Source of the DNA: Verticillium longisporum
Lineage: Eukaryota; Ascomycota; Sordariomycetes; Glomerellales; Plectosphaerellaceae
Length of the DNA: 64,000 nucleotides
Direction of reading: 5' to 3'
Assembly: GCA_019188255.1 (NCBI GenBank)
Contig: JAETXT010000006.1
Span: 1,674,001 to 1,738,000 of the forward strand
Shown here: piece after piece, positions 23,901-33,312 of the stretch
Numbering within the stretch: the first letter of the stretch is position 1
Layout: each line of letters begins with the position of its first letter
Made by a program: the position numbers and the translations under genes
Notes under the pieces: model-generated
The model's database searches: none
The model's input: only the letters and a program-made list of their open reading frames with translations
Told to the model about the DNA's origin: nothing

Positions 23901-26409
23901 GAGGAAAAGCGGGCGCAAACGCACGAGAAGCGGCGCCGCCCTTTCCGACGTTGAAGGCCCACCACGAAGTCAAACGGCAGACGCTGCCGTACCAGTGTCC
24001 ACCAAGCGAACGCCATCACAGAAGAAACAACGCACAGAGACAGAGCCCGCGAAGCTACACCGCCGTCCGCGGACCTACAGTTTCTCGCCTGGCCGCCATG
24101 ACTCCATCAGGGTTGACGGCAAGGGTACGTCTGCCCAGGCCAACGCAGTACGCGGGAAGAGGTTTTCGCCCGGCGACCAAATAGATGAGGAGAGAGAGGA
24201 AGATTCTCAATGGCAGCGTGTTCCGACGCTGTACGGGACGCGTAACGGCGACAAGATGTCGAGGAGAAAGAGTAGCAAGAGGAGGAGGGACGACCACGAT
24301 CGTGAGGCTGAACTCAAGGCCATGAGTAACTTTGTCCCAGTCAGGCCGTCTGCCGAGGCATGGACAGCGGGCAGGCCGATGAAGAAGGACAGTAAGAGGG
24401 TAAGGACGGGCGGCAGGGGCTCAGGCGCCGTGTCGGAAGTTTCACTGCCCATCCCTGACTCGATTCACTCGAGCATGTCATCCGACTCGGAGCATGCCTC
24501 GTACAGGATCTCCGCTCTCGAGGCGTTGGCGCCTCGCCCGACTCTACGGTATGCGACGCATCCCCGATGGGCTCCCGGCAACAGCACCGATCCCACCAGG
24601 TCTACGTCGCAGAGGAACAAGCTGGCTGAGCGAGCGAATCTCCCCGAGGCGACTTTAAAATCTCACAAGCGGATCGACAGTCTTGCAGATGATCTGGGCG
24701 CCTCCGATCTACGCGAACTTATGGAACGCGACAACAGGAGGAGGGAGAGGAAACGTCAGCGCGAACAAGAGCACACGGAAAGGAGGCTGGTAAGACGGGC
24801 AGAAAAGCAGCGCGAAGCAGAAGCCGAAGCCTCCAAGAGCGGAACCCCACCGCCGCAAAATCTAGAACGAGGTGTCATGGGTCGCGATGTAGTCGGCCTC
24901 GGTATTGATACAACGTCAGCCGTGGTGACTTCGTCACGGCGACGGTCATCAGATGCTTCTTTCAAGCGAAAAACTCCATCGCCAGAACAGGGGCATGCAT
25001 CACCAGAGCGCGATACCACCGCTGAGGAAGCCCTCGACACTCAGAATGAACCTTTCAGCCACTTCCACAGGACCACGAGTATACCGCTCGAGACTGCGCT
25101 TGAGTCGGGGAAAGAAGTCGAGGCGCCGGCAACACCCCCGCCGGAAACCATCAAGCGGGCGAATTCGATTCAGAAGAAGAAGTCCAGATCACGAACATCC
25201 CTGGCGTCCGAAGAGAGACACAGGCTGTCGCTGGTAGCAACCAAAGTAGAGGAGTATGACACGCCACGTAAAGACTCGGAATCCAGCAGCCGCGGCAAGT
25301 TGAACTTCTCATCTCTATTCAAATGGGGATCACGTGCCAATCGCCGGAGCTCCGGGCCCTCATCCTTCTCAAACACCTCACGAGAGGAAATGCAGGCTGC
25401 TATTCAAGCACAAGGTCTCGCACCGACGCACTCGGCACAACAAGCACAGGCGACATCTCGCACATCGCTGGCGTCGACACCACCTCCTGTCGCAGGCTAC
25501 ACCCCAACCAAGATGAGCTCCGGCGTTCCCAAGCGGACCCGGTCACGGTTTCGAGAGGACCTACCGGAACTTCCAATGTCGCCGCCAGACTCTCGCGTTG
25601 CATCGCCTGAGACCGAGCCCCCCATGCCTGCAGTATCAGAAAGGCACTCTCGAGAACAAGGCGATATCGAGGCCTCTAGCATGCCAGTGCGGTATGACAC
25701 GCCGAGCTCGGAGCGAAGAACAATCGACGAGACTATGAGGCAGACACCCACATCTGTCCATCGCCTAAACCAGCACTCACCGCAACCACAGTCAGTTTCC
25801 CTGGCATCTATTGACTCGGAGGCATCTTGGTTGTCTGGACGCGTTGGCAAGCGGTCATCGTCCGGCCTAGGCATGCGCGACAGCAATCCCCGTTATCCTT
25901 ACGCGCAGCAACAGCAGTCGCAACAGTCCTCTTCCGGCAACAATACTGAAGAAGAGATTGATGAGCAGATTGCTGACGACGAATACTTGTCTAATCTTGC
26001 GACTCCGTCCCACGATACAAACATGGCGCAGACCGGCCATGGGCGCCGGTCAACGGGCGATGGGCGCCCTAGCAGTGATGAGGATGAGCACATGGCTGAT
26101 GCTGACATGAAATGGGGCTCCGTTAGTGCCCGTCAGACGGTGATGCACCGGCGGCAGGCCGCCCGAATCAAGAGCAGCGAGGGGCTACTCAACACGTTTG
26201 ACGAGGAAAGCAGCTCATCCAGTGACCTCATTGAAACGCCCATGGTGGAGAGCGTGACAAGGGTCAGCTATGGCAAAAAGGGGCATGTGCGACACATGAG
26301 CGCTGGAAGCGCCAAATTGCTGGACATCACGCCCCGGGCCAGCATTGACAGCAAGGGACGGAACCCTACGACTGGCGACAGGAGGTCAAGCGTGCCTCTA
26401 TCCTTGTGA
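23881..26409 (+). CDS. Large basic, disordered protein of unknown function
   Basis: Single exon of 842 aa, opening MALWPFRRKSGRKRTRSG. I do not recognise a family with a known role. Composition is dominated by Ser, Arg, Pro, Glu and Thr, so most is probably disordered. An Arg/Glu-rich heptad-like stretch (about residues 279-320, RRRERKRQREQ and following) may form a helix or coiled coil. Lys/Arg clusters near the N-terminus (KRTRSG, KKQR, SKRRR) could be nuclear localisation signals. Several SP/TP and RxxS sites suggest phosphorylation. Codon use is even and there are no breaks over 2.5 kb, supporting a real, constrained gene. The ATG is overlapped by a short upstream ORF. Confidence 0.8.
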   Translation: MALWPFRRKSGRKRTRSGAALSDVEGPPRSQTADAAVPVSTKRTPSQKKQRTETEPAKLHRRPRTYSFSPGRHDSIRVDGKGTSAQANAVRGKRFSPGDQIDEEREEDSQWQRVPTLYGTRNGDKMSRRKSSKRRRDDHDREAELKAMSNFVPVRPSAEAWTAGRPMKKDSKRVRTGGRGSGAVSEVSLPIPDSIHSSMSSDSEHASYRISALEALAPRPTLRYATHPRWAPGNSTDPTRSTSQRNKLAERANLPEATLKSHKRIDSLADDLGASDLRELMERDNRRRERKRQREQEHTERRLVRRAEKQREAEAEASKSGTPPPQNLERGVMGRDVVGLGIDTTSAVVTSSRRRSSDASFKRKTPSPEQGHASPERDTTAEEALDTQNEPFSHFHRTTSIPLETALESGKEVEAPATPPPETIKRANSIQKKKSRSRTSLASEERHRLSLVATKVEEYDTPRKDSESSSRGKLNFSSLFKWGSRANRRSSGPSSFSNTSREEMQAAIQAQGLAPTHSAQQAQATSRTSLASTPPPVAGYTPTKMSSGVPKRTRSRFREDLPELPMSPPDSRVASPETEPPMPAVSERHSREQGDIEASSMPVRYDTPSSERRTIDETMRQTPTSVHRLNQHSPQPQSVSLASIDSEASWLSGRVGKRSSSGLGMRDSNPRYPYAQQQQSQQSSSGNNTEEEIDEQIADDEYLSNLATPSHDTNMAQTGHGRRSTGDGRPSSDEDEHMADADMKWGSVSARQTVMHRRQAARIKSSEGLLNTFDEESSSSSDLIETPMVESVTRVSYGKKGHVRHMSAGSAKLLDITPRASIDSKGRNPTTGDRRSSVPLSL

Positions 26410-27110
26410 TGAACTAACATGAGTGGAAGAGCTTAGGATGACGATGTTCAGATGCCAGCCAGGGACCGAGCCCCACGACCATTACCTATTTTCTTTACCT
26501 ATCTGATCCTACACGGCCACCGACACCCACACGGCACTTTCATTATTGTCCATTACCGACCATATTCGATCCTTATCCTCATTTCCTTTCCACATCTGCC
26601 AAAAAAGAAAAAGTCTTCCGCCACTATTCCGGAGACGCCTCAAACGACACAATCTCGAACCTGCCTGGCACTGAACAATCTGACTCCACTCTGGCCATGT
26701 TCGTTCTCATATCGACCTCTCGTCACAAATGTCGACCCGTGGTTCCCGTTTCTCATATTATGCGAAGCGTCTGTTTTCTTTCCTCGCTCTGTACCTGTTG
26801 TACGACACGATACCCCACGGCCGAGCCGCATGCAGAGCGCTACGTAGCGAATTATCACATGGGCTATTCTTTCAAATGTTGATGTTTGACTTTTCTTTGA
26901 TGTACAAGCAACCCCCATAGTTAATACCAACAGGAAACCGGCGTTGTTGTACATGATGACGTGACCGCCGTCATGTGCACTATGATGTAGCATGATCAGC
27001 GGCAAATCCTGCCCTGGTGGCATACATTACCCCGCTACCCTGCGAACATGATTACACCTCTGCTGCATTACCGGAAGAGCTGCTACTTGATGAACCTCGC
27101 AAGCTGAACA
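26410..27110. other. Intergenic, no gene seen
   Basis: About 700 bp after the disordered-protein gene. The C/T-rich start probably includes its 3' UTR. Open frames on both strands lack family features. Confidence 0.5.
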
Positions 27111-28056
27111 ATGGACTCCCAGACTCCAACGCCGTCAACATATTCAGTATCGCGCTCGCGCGGCAAACAGCCAGGCGAATTCAAGAATGACGATGAAGCT
27201 CCGAGAGATGAGGAAAGCGAAGGGTCAAGCAAGGTCCTCTGACGATTCCGAGCCAGAAGACGAGCTCGAGCCGGGTCGGTCTGCAGGGTCACAAGTCTGG
27301 CGGACACGATTTGCTGGTGTATAGGGTAGGCGCGGTGATTCTGTACAAGCTGCTCAATTGCAAAGTCGTTCTACATCCCAACGGCACCGAGGTAAAGTCT
27401 GGAAAGCGGATTGCTCTGGGAGAGGCAGAGGCGCTCAGAGTGGCCGTCTCGGCTGGAATCGCAGCACCAGGACTCCGCGACGCTTACACCACCCCGGATG
27501 GTGTGAGCTACATTCGTCTGGATCACATCCAGGGACAGCCCCTTGATGAAGTGTGGCCCGAGATGTGCGTGGAGCAGGAGACGGATCTAGTGCGACAGCT
27601 TGGACAGATTGTCAAAAGACGAGGTCTGCCCCCCCGCCAGCTGATTACATCGGTACCTGCGGCGGACAGGAGATTCGGGACACGAGATTGTCCTTCACAT
27701 ACCATGCGACACCGTGCCGGAATTAGAATGCCTTTAACAACTTCTCTTGAGTGGCCTCTTTCAAAAGATACCTCCGCTCCTGCGAGAGGATTTTTCTCGA
27801 CGCTTAAAGACTAATCACCACGTTGTCCTCTCTCAGTGCGACCTTGTGCCGAGAAATATCATGGTTCAAGATGGGCGAATCCAGGGTGTTGTTCTGTGAT
27901 GAACGCGGGTAGTGAACGGAGTACTGGGAGTGTGTCAAGTGTTTCCAGCGCCCAGCTGCGCACGATTGGAAGCGGCACGCGGAGCACATCTTTGCAGACC
28001 TGGATCAGGATGAACTTGTTGGTTACATTGCTCTATCCAGATGGCAAGAGTCCTAG
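27111..28056 (+). pseudogene. Decayed APH/choline-kinase-family phosphotransferase
   Basis: Remnant of a fungal small-molecule kinase-like (APH) gene. Recognisable blocks in order: an acidic Ser-rich N-terminus from the ATG at 27111; HDLLVYRVGAVILYKLLNCK (27290-27360); KRIALGEAEALR; LDHIQGQPLDEVWPEM; YIGTCGGQEIRDTRL; the catalytic-loop block CDLVPRNIMVQDGRIQG (27838-27885); EYWECVKCFQRPA; and a C-terminal SRWQES before a stop at 28054. They lie in different frames, joined only by allowing shifts near 27240 and 27620-27650 and stops near 27730 and 27897-27910. The loop reads QCDLVPRN where HGDLxPRN is usual, so His and Gly are changed while Asp and Asn remain. No intron set repairs this. It is best read as an old pseudogene. 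Confidence 0.85.
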
Positions 28057-28437
28057 ATGGCCGCGATTCTCAGCGTCTTTCGCCTCAAGATGAAGATTCA
28101 AGAGTGAGGCCTATTTGACCATTGATTGCCAACATGGAAGGGAGATCATATACCACCATATTTTGCGCGAGAAGAGAATATCTTGTTCCCCTCCTCGCCT
28201 TCAAGAGGTCTTACGTAGAGAAGCGTTGTACTAGTGGATGAACAGTTGACAGTGAGTCATCCCGCAAATGGTCTACGAAGCACGTGGATACGCATGGTGC
28301 TGTGACATTTGGCATCAGCATCGGGTTAAGATCTTCATACGAGTATGATAGGCTGCCATCCATACAGGAAAACACGACCTGTCAAGACTGAAACTTCCAA
28401 GTGGTGAAAGAAACAACCACGAAGCGAATTCGACGGC

Positions 28438-29324
28438 ATGACGACGACGACACTGCTACGAGGCGTCCTGCGCCGGCAAGCGCCATGGCTACGCACGCGA
28501 GCCGGCCAGCGAAGGCCGCAGTCTACGAAGCACAACCCTGAACAGCCCCGCCAGACGCCCAAGCAACATGACCCGATCCCCGTGCCCAACACGGTACCGA
28601 CAATTCCACTGTGGCAGCGGCTGGGGCCGTTGACCACGGCGGCGGAGGGCTATGCGCGAGCGCAGAGGAACAGGCCGTACTGGACGCAGTTTGTGACGGC
28701 GCTCGTCATCTACTTTTGCGCCGACATGTCGGCCCAGCGGATGAGCGGCAAGGAGTACGCGCCGGAGAGGACGGGGAGGTCGCTGATTATCGGAGGACTG
28801 TCGGCGATTCCGAGCTACAAATGGTAGGCGCTGGCAAGCCGTCGGGCGGTCGGGCGACGGTCTCTGGCGCTTGTGCACGATGCTGACAGACGGGATCTCG
28901 CAGGTTCATCTTCCTCTCGGTCAACTTCAACTATGCGTCGCGCATCGGGTCCCTGGCGGTCAAGATCATCGTCAACCAGACGTGCTTCACGCCGCTATTC
29001 AACTCGTACTTTTTCGGAATGCAGGCGTTCCTCGCGGGCGACAGCCTCGAGCAGGTCGTGGAGCGGATCCGGCGGACGGTGCCGACGAGCATCGTCAACT
29101 CGTGCAAGCTGTGGCCTGCGGTGACGGCCTTTAGCTTCACATTCATTCCGATGGAGTACCGCAGCGTCTTCTCCGGCGTCATTGCCGTTGGCTGGCAGAC
29201 CTATCTGAGTTTCTTGAACCGGGAGGCAGAGGTGGCCGAGGAAGCAGCTGCGCTCGCGGCTGGCCGGGAGGAGGTGGTGCCAGTAGTCCCAAATAGCCGC
29301 GAACTGGCGAGGATGGAGGCGTGA
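28438..29324 (+). CDS. Mpv17/PMP22-family membrane protein
   Basis: Two exons, 28438-28823 and 28904-29324, around an 80-nt intron that splits a Trp codon; joined length is 268 aa. The N-terminus is Arg-rich and lacks acidic residues, consistent with a mitochondrial presequence. The C-terminal half has the family signature: CKLWPAVTAFSFTFIPMEYR then GVIAVGWQTYLSFLN. Several hydrophobic segments (for example FVTALVIYFCADMSAQ and the NFNYASRIGSLAVK region) fit the four-helix topology. Mpv17-family proteins sit in the inner mitochondrial or peroxisomal membrane and act as channels or maintain mtDNA; Sym1 is the yeast relative. Which branch this belongs to is not clear. Confidence 0.87.
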
Positions 29325-29650
29325 CGACATCATAGAGGCATGATCCTCTGGCCTGGGGACTGGTTTTGCATGTTCGGCGTTTGGGTTTGGATAGAAAGTA
29401 GACGAGACAGTCGATAGAAGATAGAAAGGTGCATTCATCATACGATCCATTCTTAAACAATAGGTCGCCGTACCCTAGGAATGCGGTGCTCTTTTCCAAC
29501 CAAGGCGAAATGCTGACGTAAGGCGCTTCCGATCGTCACAAGCTTCACTTTCCATTTGACGTCTGCTCCGCCAACGCCCCCGCCAACCCGCGACTCATCC
29601 ATCATCTTGAGCCATTGAGTGCCGGACACAATCGGCATTGCTCGCCCAAG

Positions 29651-31099
29651 ATGGCTTCTGTCTGTCTGCGATTAAGTCGCGCGCGACCAGCCCTTCGTTC
29701 CGCCACGACGCCAGCCATTCGACCGCGACTTCCCAATCACTTTGCCCGACGCAATGCCTCTACATCCTCCGGCAGCAACGCGGGCTCAAATGCCAAGATC
29801 TTCATCTACAGCGGCGCCCTCGCCGGCTCGCTCTACATCTCCTATCTCTACGCTACCGACACCCGCGCCTCGCTTCACCGATGGCTTGTTCCTCCCATGA
29901 TGCGCCTGCTCTTCCCCGATGCCGAAGATGCCCACCATGCCGGTACCTCCGCCCTCCAGACGCTATACGCCCTCGGCCTTCACCCTCGCGAGCGTGACAC
30001 TGCTCTCGCCACAGATCCTGCTCTGTCTGTTGAGGTCTTCGGCACCAAGCTGGCCAACCCTATCGGTATTAGCGCCGGTCTCGACAAGCACGCCGAAATC
30101 CCCGACGCCCTCTTTGCCCTCGGACCCGGCCTCGTCGAGGTTGGCGGCTGCACTCCTTTCCCCCAAAACGGCAACCCAAAGCCCCGCGTCTTTCGCGTTC
30201 CCATCCTCGACGGCATGATCAACCGGTACGGCCTCAACTCCTACGGCGCCGACGCCATGGCTCGCCGCCTGCGTGAGCGCCTTCGAACCCGCGCCCGCGA
30301 CCTTGGCCTCACTGAGCGCGACCTCCTCGATGGCGTCACTGGCTTGCCCCCGGGCAGTCTGGAGGAGGGCCATCTCCTCGCCGTTCAGATAGCCAAGAAC
30401 AAGGCCACCGATGAGCGTGACGTCAACGCCGTGGCCGCCGACTATGTCTTCTGCGTCCGGGCGCTAGCGCCCTACGCTGATATCATCGTCGTGAACGTCA
30501 GCAGCCCCAACACCCCCGGTCTCCGCGATCTTCAGGCTGTCGAGCCCCTGACGCGTGTCCTCAGCGCCGTCGTCGACGAGGCCTCGCGCACCGACAGGAG
30601 GGTCAAGCCCAAGGTCATGGTCAAGGTGTCACCCGACGAGGAGGAGGACACGCAGATGGAGGGCATCGTCCAGGCCGTCTGCGAGAGCGGCGTCGATGGC
30701 GTCATTGTCGGCAACACGACCAAGAGGCGCACCGGCATCGTCCCCGAGGGCGTCGCCCTCTCGGCGCGCGAGCAGAGGAACCTGCTCGAGGACGGCGGTT
30801 ATTCGGGGCCCGCCATGTACGGCCGCACCCTGAGCCTCGTCAAGCGCTACCGCCAACTGCTCGATGCGCGCACCTTCAGCGCCGAGGCCGAGGCGGTTGC
30901 CGTGACGGGCGTTCAAGGCGCCAAGGGCGCTGGCAGCCAGCAGAAGGTTATCTTCGCCACGGGCGGCGTGACCAACGGGAAGCAGGCGCTTGAGATGCTG
31001 AATGCTGGCGCGAGCGTTGCCATGGTGTACACGGGTCTCACGTATGGCGGGTCGGGCACCATTACGAGGATCAAGAAGGAGCTGAAGGACAGCTTGTAA
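29651..31099 (+). CDS. Dihydroorotate dehydrogenase, class 2 (mitochondrial)
   Basis: Single exon of 482 aa. The enzyme oxidises dihydroorotate to orotate with FMN and passes electrons to ubiquinone, the fourth step of pyrimidine synthesis, at the inner mitochondrial membrane. The Arg/Ala-rich N-terminus (MASVCLRLSRARPALR) is a presequence, followed by a single hydrophobic helix (KIFIYSGALAGSLYISYLYA) as in class 2. Conserved blocks: GISAGLDKHAEIPDAL, NRYGLNSYGADA, NVSSPNTPGLRDLQ (catalytic-base Ser region), GVIVGNTTKR and the FMN phosphate region ATGGVTNGKQAL. The upstream in-frame ATG at 29615 is less likely because the 29651 start gives a cleaner presequence. The 326 bp before it separates it from the Mpv17-family gene. 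No disruption is seen. Confidence 0.96.
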   Translation: MASVCLRLSRARPALRSATTPAIRPRLPNHFARRNASTSSGSNAGSNAKIFIYSGALAGSLYISYLYATDTRASLHRWLVPPMMRLLFPDAEDAHHAGTSALQTLYALGLHPRERDTALATDPALSVEVFGTKLANPIGISAGLDKHAEIPDALFALGPGLVEVGGCTPFPQNGNPKPRVFRVPILDGMINRYGLNSYGADAMARRLRERLRTRARDLGLTERDLLDGVTGLPPGSLEEGHLLAVQIAKNKATDERDVNAVAADYVFCVRALAPYADIIVVNVSSPNTPGLRDLQAVEPLTRVLSAVVDEASRTDRRVKPKVMVKVSPDEEEDTQMEGIVQAVCESGVDGVIVGNTTKRRTGIVPEGVALSAREQRNLLEDGGYSGPAMYGRTLSLVKRYRQLLDARTFSAEAEAVAVTGVQGAKGAGSQQKVIFATGGVTNGKQALEMLNAGASVAMVYTGLTYGGSGTITRIKKELKDSL

Positions 31100-31497
31100 G
31101 CTAAATCAGAACCAGACTTGGGATATAGATAAACACGGCGCAATTATTTGAACAAATCACAATCAGACCACTTGTCACTCGGTTAAACATGATGTTTCTC
31201 AGCGCCATCAATTCTGCCGGCTGTTCGGCGGCGCCTTGGAGGTGACAGTCCAAATCAATATAACTGTACCGACTCGGAAGGGCGGGTTCTGGTCTGGCAT
31301 ACAACTACAGGCGTTGTAGGAACTGACTGCGGACTCCTCCAAGAGTCTCAAACCCTCCATCTTTCGGCCGATGAGTCGTCACTATACGAAGCGCGTGTAT
31401 TCTCACTTGAAATACTCACTGTTCGACAGAGGACTTCTGGTGAAGAGGCCTTCCCAAGGCAGTTTATTTGATTGAATATTAAGGACCGGTGTAGCGT
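31100..31497. other. Convergent intergenic region
   Basis: Lies between the 3' ends of the DHODH gene (plus) and the truncated SDR (minus). AT-richer than the flanking coding sequence and presumably holds both terminators. No gene seen. Confidence 0.55.
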
Positions 31498-32256
31498 TTA
31501 GAAAGTCTCTTGTGCGGGACGCAGGTCGAGCTCATGCACCCAAAGCGAGGTGGGCTGTTGAGAGAGCCAGAGATACGTCTTCCCAACCTCCTCCGCCGCC
31601 ATCTTCTTACCCGTACGAGTATCCTCATTGTCCGCGTCGATGATGCCGCCGTTCGCAATAGCATGCACGCACTGCACGCCAAACTTGCTGTGCTCCTTGG
31701 CCACGGCCTGCGACACCATCCGCGCCACGGCGCGCGTGGCACCGTAGGCGGCGAATCCTACATTCGCTCTCATGGCGCCCAGCGTGCCGGTGAAGATGAT
31801 GGTGCCCTTCTTCTCCCCGTTGGTTTCGGACAGCAGCGTCTGGCCTCCGTTCTGCGCATAGAACAATTTCAGCGCCTCTTGGGCGAAGACGAAGGCTCCT
31901 GTCGTGTACGTCTGCATGCTGTCGGTGAATGCCTCTGCCGTTTCCTCGAGGAACGGCTTCTTGCTGCTGTGCTTGACGTGGTAGATGGCGAGCTTGAGCT
32001 TCAGATCTTTGAAGTCATCATGCTCGGCAATCTCCTTGAAGGTGCGACGGAGATTGTCGGCGCCGGTGTCAGTCGGGAACGGCTGGAAGACACCTTGGGA
32101 GGTCTTTCTCAGATCTGAGCATAGTGAAGACAGGTTATCCGGGTTCCGGGCGAGGAGCGCGACGGCGAGATTGCCATGGTCGGGGCTGGCCAAGACTCGG
32201 GCGATGCCCGCTCCGGATGTGGGGCCAGCGCCGATGATGATTGCGAAACCTCGGGG
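31498..32256 (-). pseudogene. Short-chain dehydrogenase, start codon lost at a junction
   Basis: Reads from about 32256 down to the stop at 31498. It opens at the very start of an SDR Rossmann fold (RGFAIIIGAGPTSGAGIARV), continues through LAVALLARNPDNL, the active-site region IIFTGTLGAMRANVGFAAYGATRAVARM, and ends VHELDLRPAQETF, giving about 250 aa, close to full length. Family members normally have a Met only a few residues before the glycine-rich motif; here none exists. The frame instead runs on into the antisense of the Rds1-like fragment, where the first Met is 120 codons upstream and the intervening residues are the antisense of conserved coding sequence. So the SDR body is intact but its start and promoter are missing. 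An unseen upstream exon is possible. Confidence 0.75.
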
Positions 32257-32257
32257 C

Positions 32258-32776
32258 GACCGGCCTACATCCGCAACGCCATCGGCCAGAAGCCCTTCCC
32301 CACCCCGTTCGACACCCCACTCAACTTCAACCAGGTCTTCTCTCTCGCTGCCCAGTTTGTCGCCGGTTTCGCTCCCGGCACCCCTGAGCTCCCCTTCCGC
32401 GCCTTCCCCTCTCTGTCTGTCGTCAAGGCTGGCCACGGCCTCGTCTTCCCCGGCGCTGCTGCCGCCGCTGAGAAGGAGGGTCTCCTCAAGTACGGACAGA
32501 AGGTCTCTGCCGTCTTCTACTCTGGCCTCGACACCTACTACGGCTGCCTTTCTCGCAACGGTGACGACGTGAGTCCTCCCTACGCCATGCCTATCACTTG
32601 ACACCATTGCTGACATTTATGTTCTCCAGTACGTCCTTCACTACATCCCCAAGGGCAAGGACGGCAAGGCCGGTCCCGCTGGCCAGGTCTACATCATCCT
32701 CAGCACTGCCGACGGTAACACTGTTCAGGCTGCTGATGAGAACACCGTTGCTGGTGTGGGCATCCTTGAGCTTTAA
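32258..32776 (+). pseudogene. C-terminal fragment of Rds1/LsdA-family protein
   Basis: Two exonic pieces, about 32258-32568 and 32630-32776, around a 61-nt intron (GTGAGT...CAG). The translation begins abruptly at AYIRNAIGQKPFPTPFDTPL and ends with DENTVAGVGILEL and a stop. These are hallmark C-terminal blocks of fungal Rds1/LsdA-type stress or sexual-development proteins, which have a ferritin-like domain in their first part. That first part (several hundred residues) is absent: the sequence before 32258 is the minus-strand SDR. No start codon suits it. It is therefore a 5'-truncated relic, head to head with the truncated SDR. Confidence 0.78.
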
Positions 32777-33312
32777 AAAGCGATTTCACGTGTAAACATG
32801 ATGGACAAAAGCCGCACATACGCTCGCTTTCTGCAATATAGTATCATTGAGATGAGCTCTCTGAGTAATTTTAATTAATACATACTCTTGACACCACTTT
32901 GATTATACGGTCTTTCAGTTGGATGCATGTCATAAGCAAATGTCCAATCCTGATAGAAAGCTAATGTCTGCTTGCAAGACTCGCCCATTGTATTCGAACA
33001 TGTTTCGAAGCAGTCTCTCAAGTATCTCATGGAAAATTGCGGCTTTGGCGCCCTAAGGTCACCTAGCAACTTTAAAATCTAGACTGTTCTACAGGTATAC
33101 GTTGCGAGCAGCGCCACTGAATCAAACGACGGTCGATGGTGATATGTCTCAAACCAGGCACGCAAAATGAGAATCATCTGTTGACAAGCCTTGAAACTCC
33201 GAAGAGCTCAAAAGTCTGGCCGGTCGATTTTGTGTGATAAGGGGGCGAGAAAGAGGCCGTGCACTAAAAAGGGGTTTCCCCTGTCCAGACTAATGCGCAC
33301 GCCGCAGAGCAA
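32777..33312. other. Intergenic, no gene seen
   Basis: AT-rich stretch between the 3' end of the Rds1-like relic and the 3' end of the HET gene; probably terminator sequence. Nothing coding recognised. Confidence 0.5.

Noticed and set aside
26452..26847. 131-residue plus-strand frame after the disordered-protein gene
   Set aside because: No family features; position and C/T-rich composition fit a 3' UTR.
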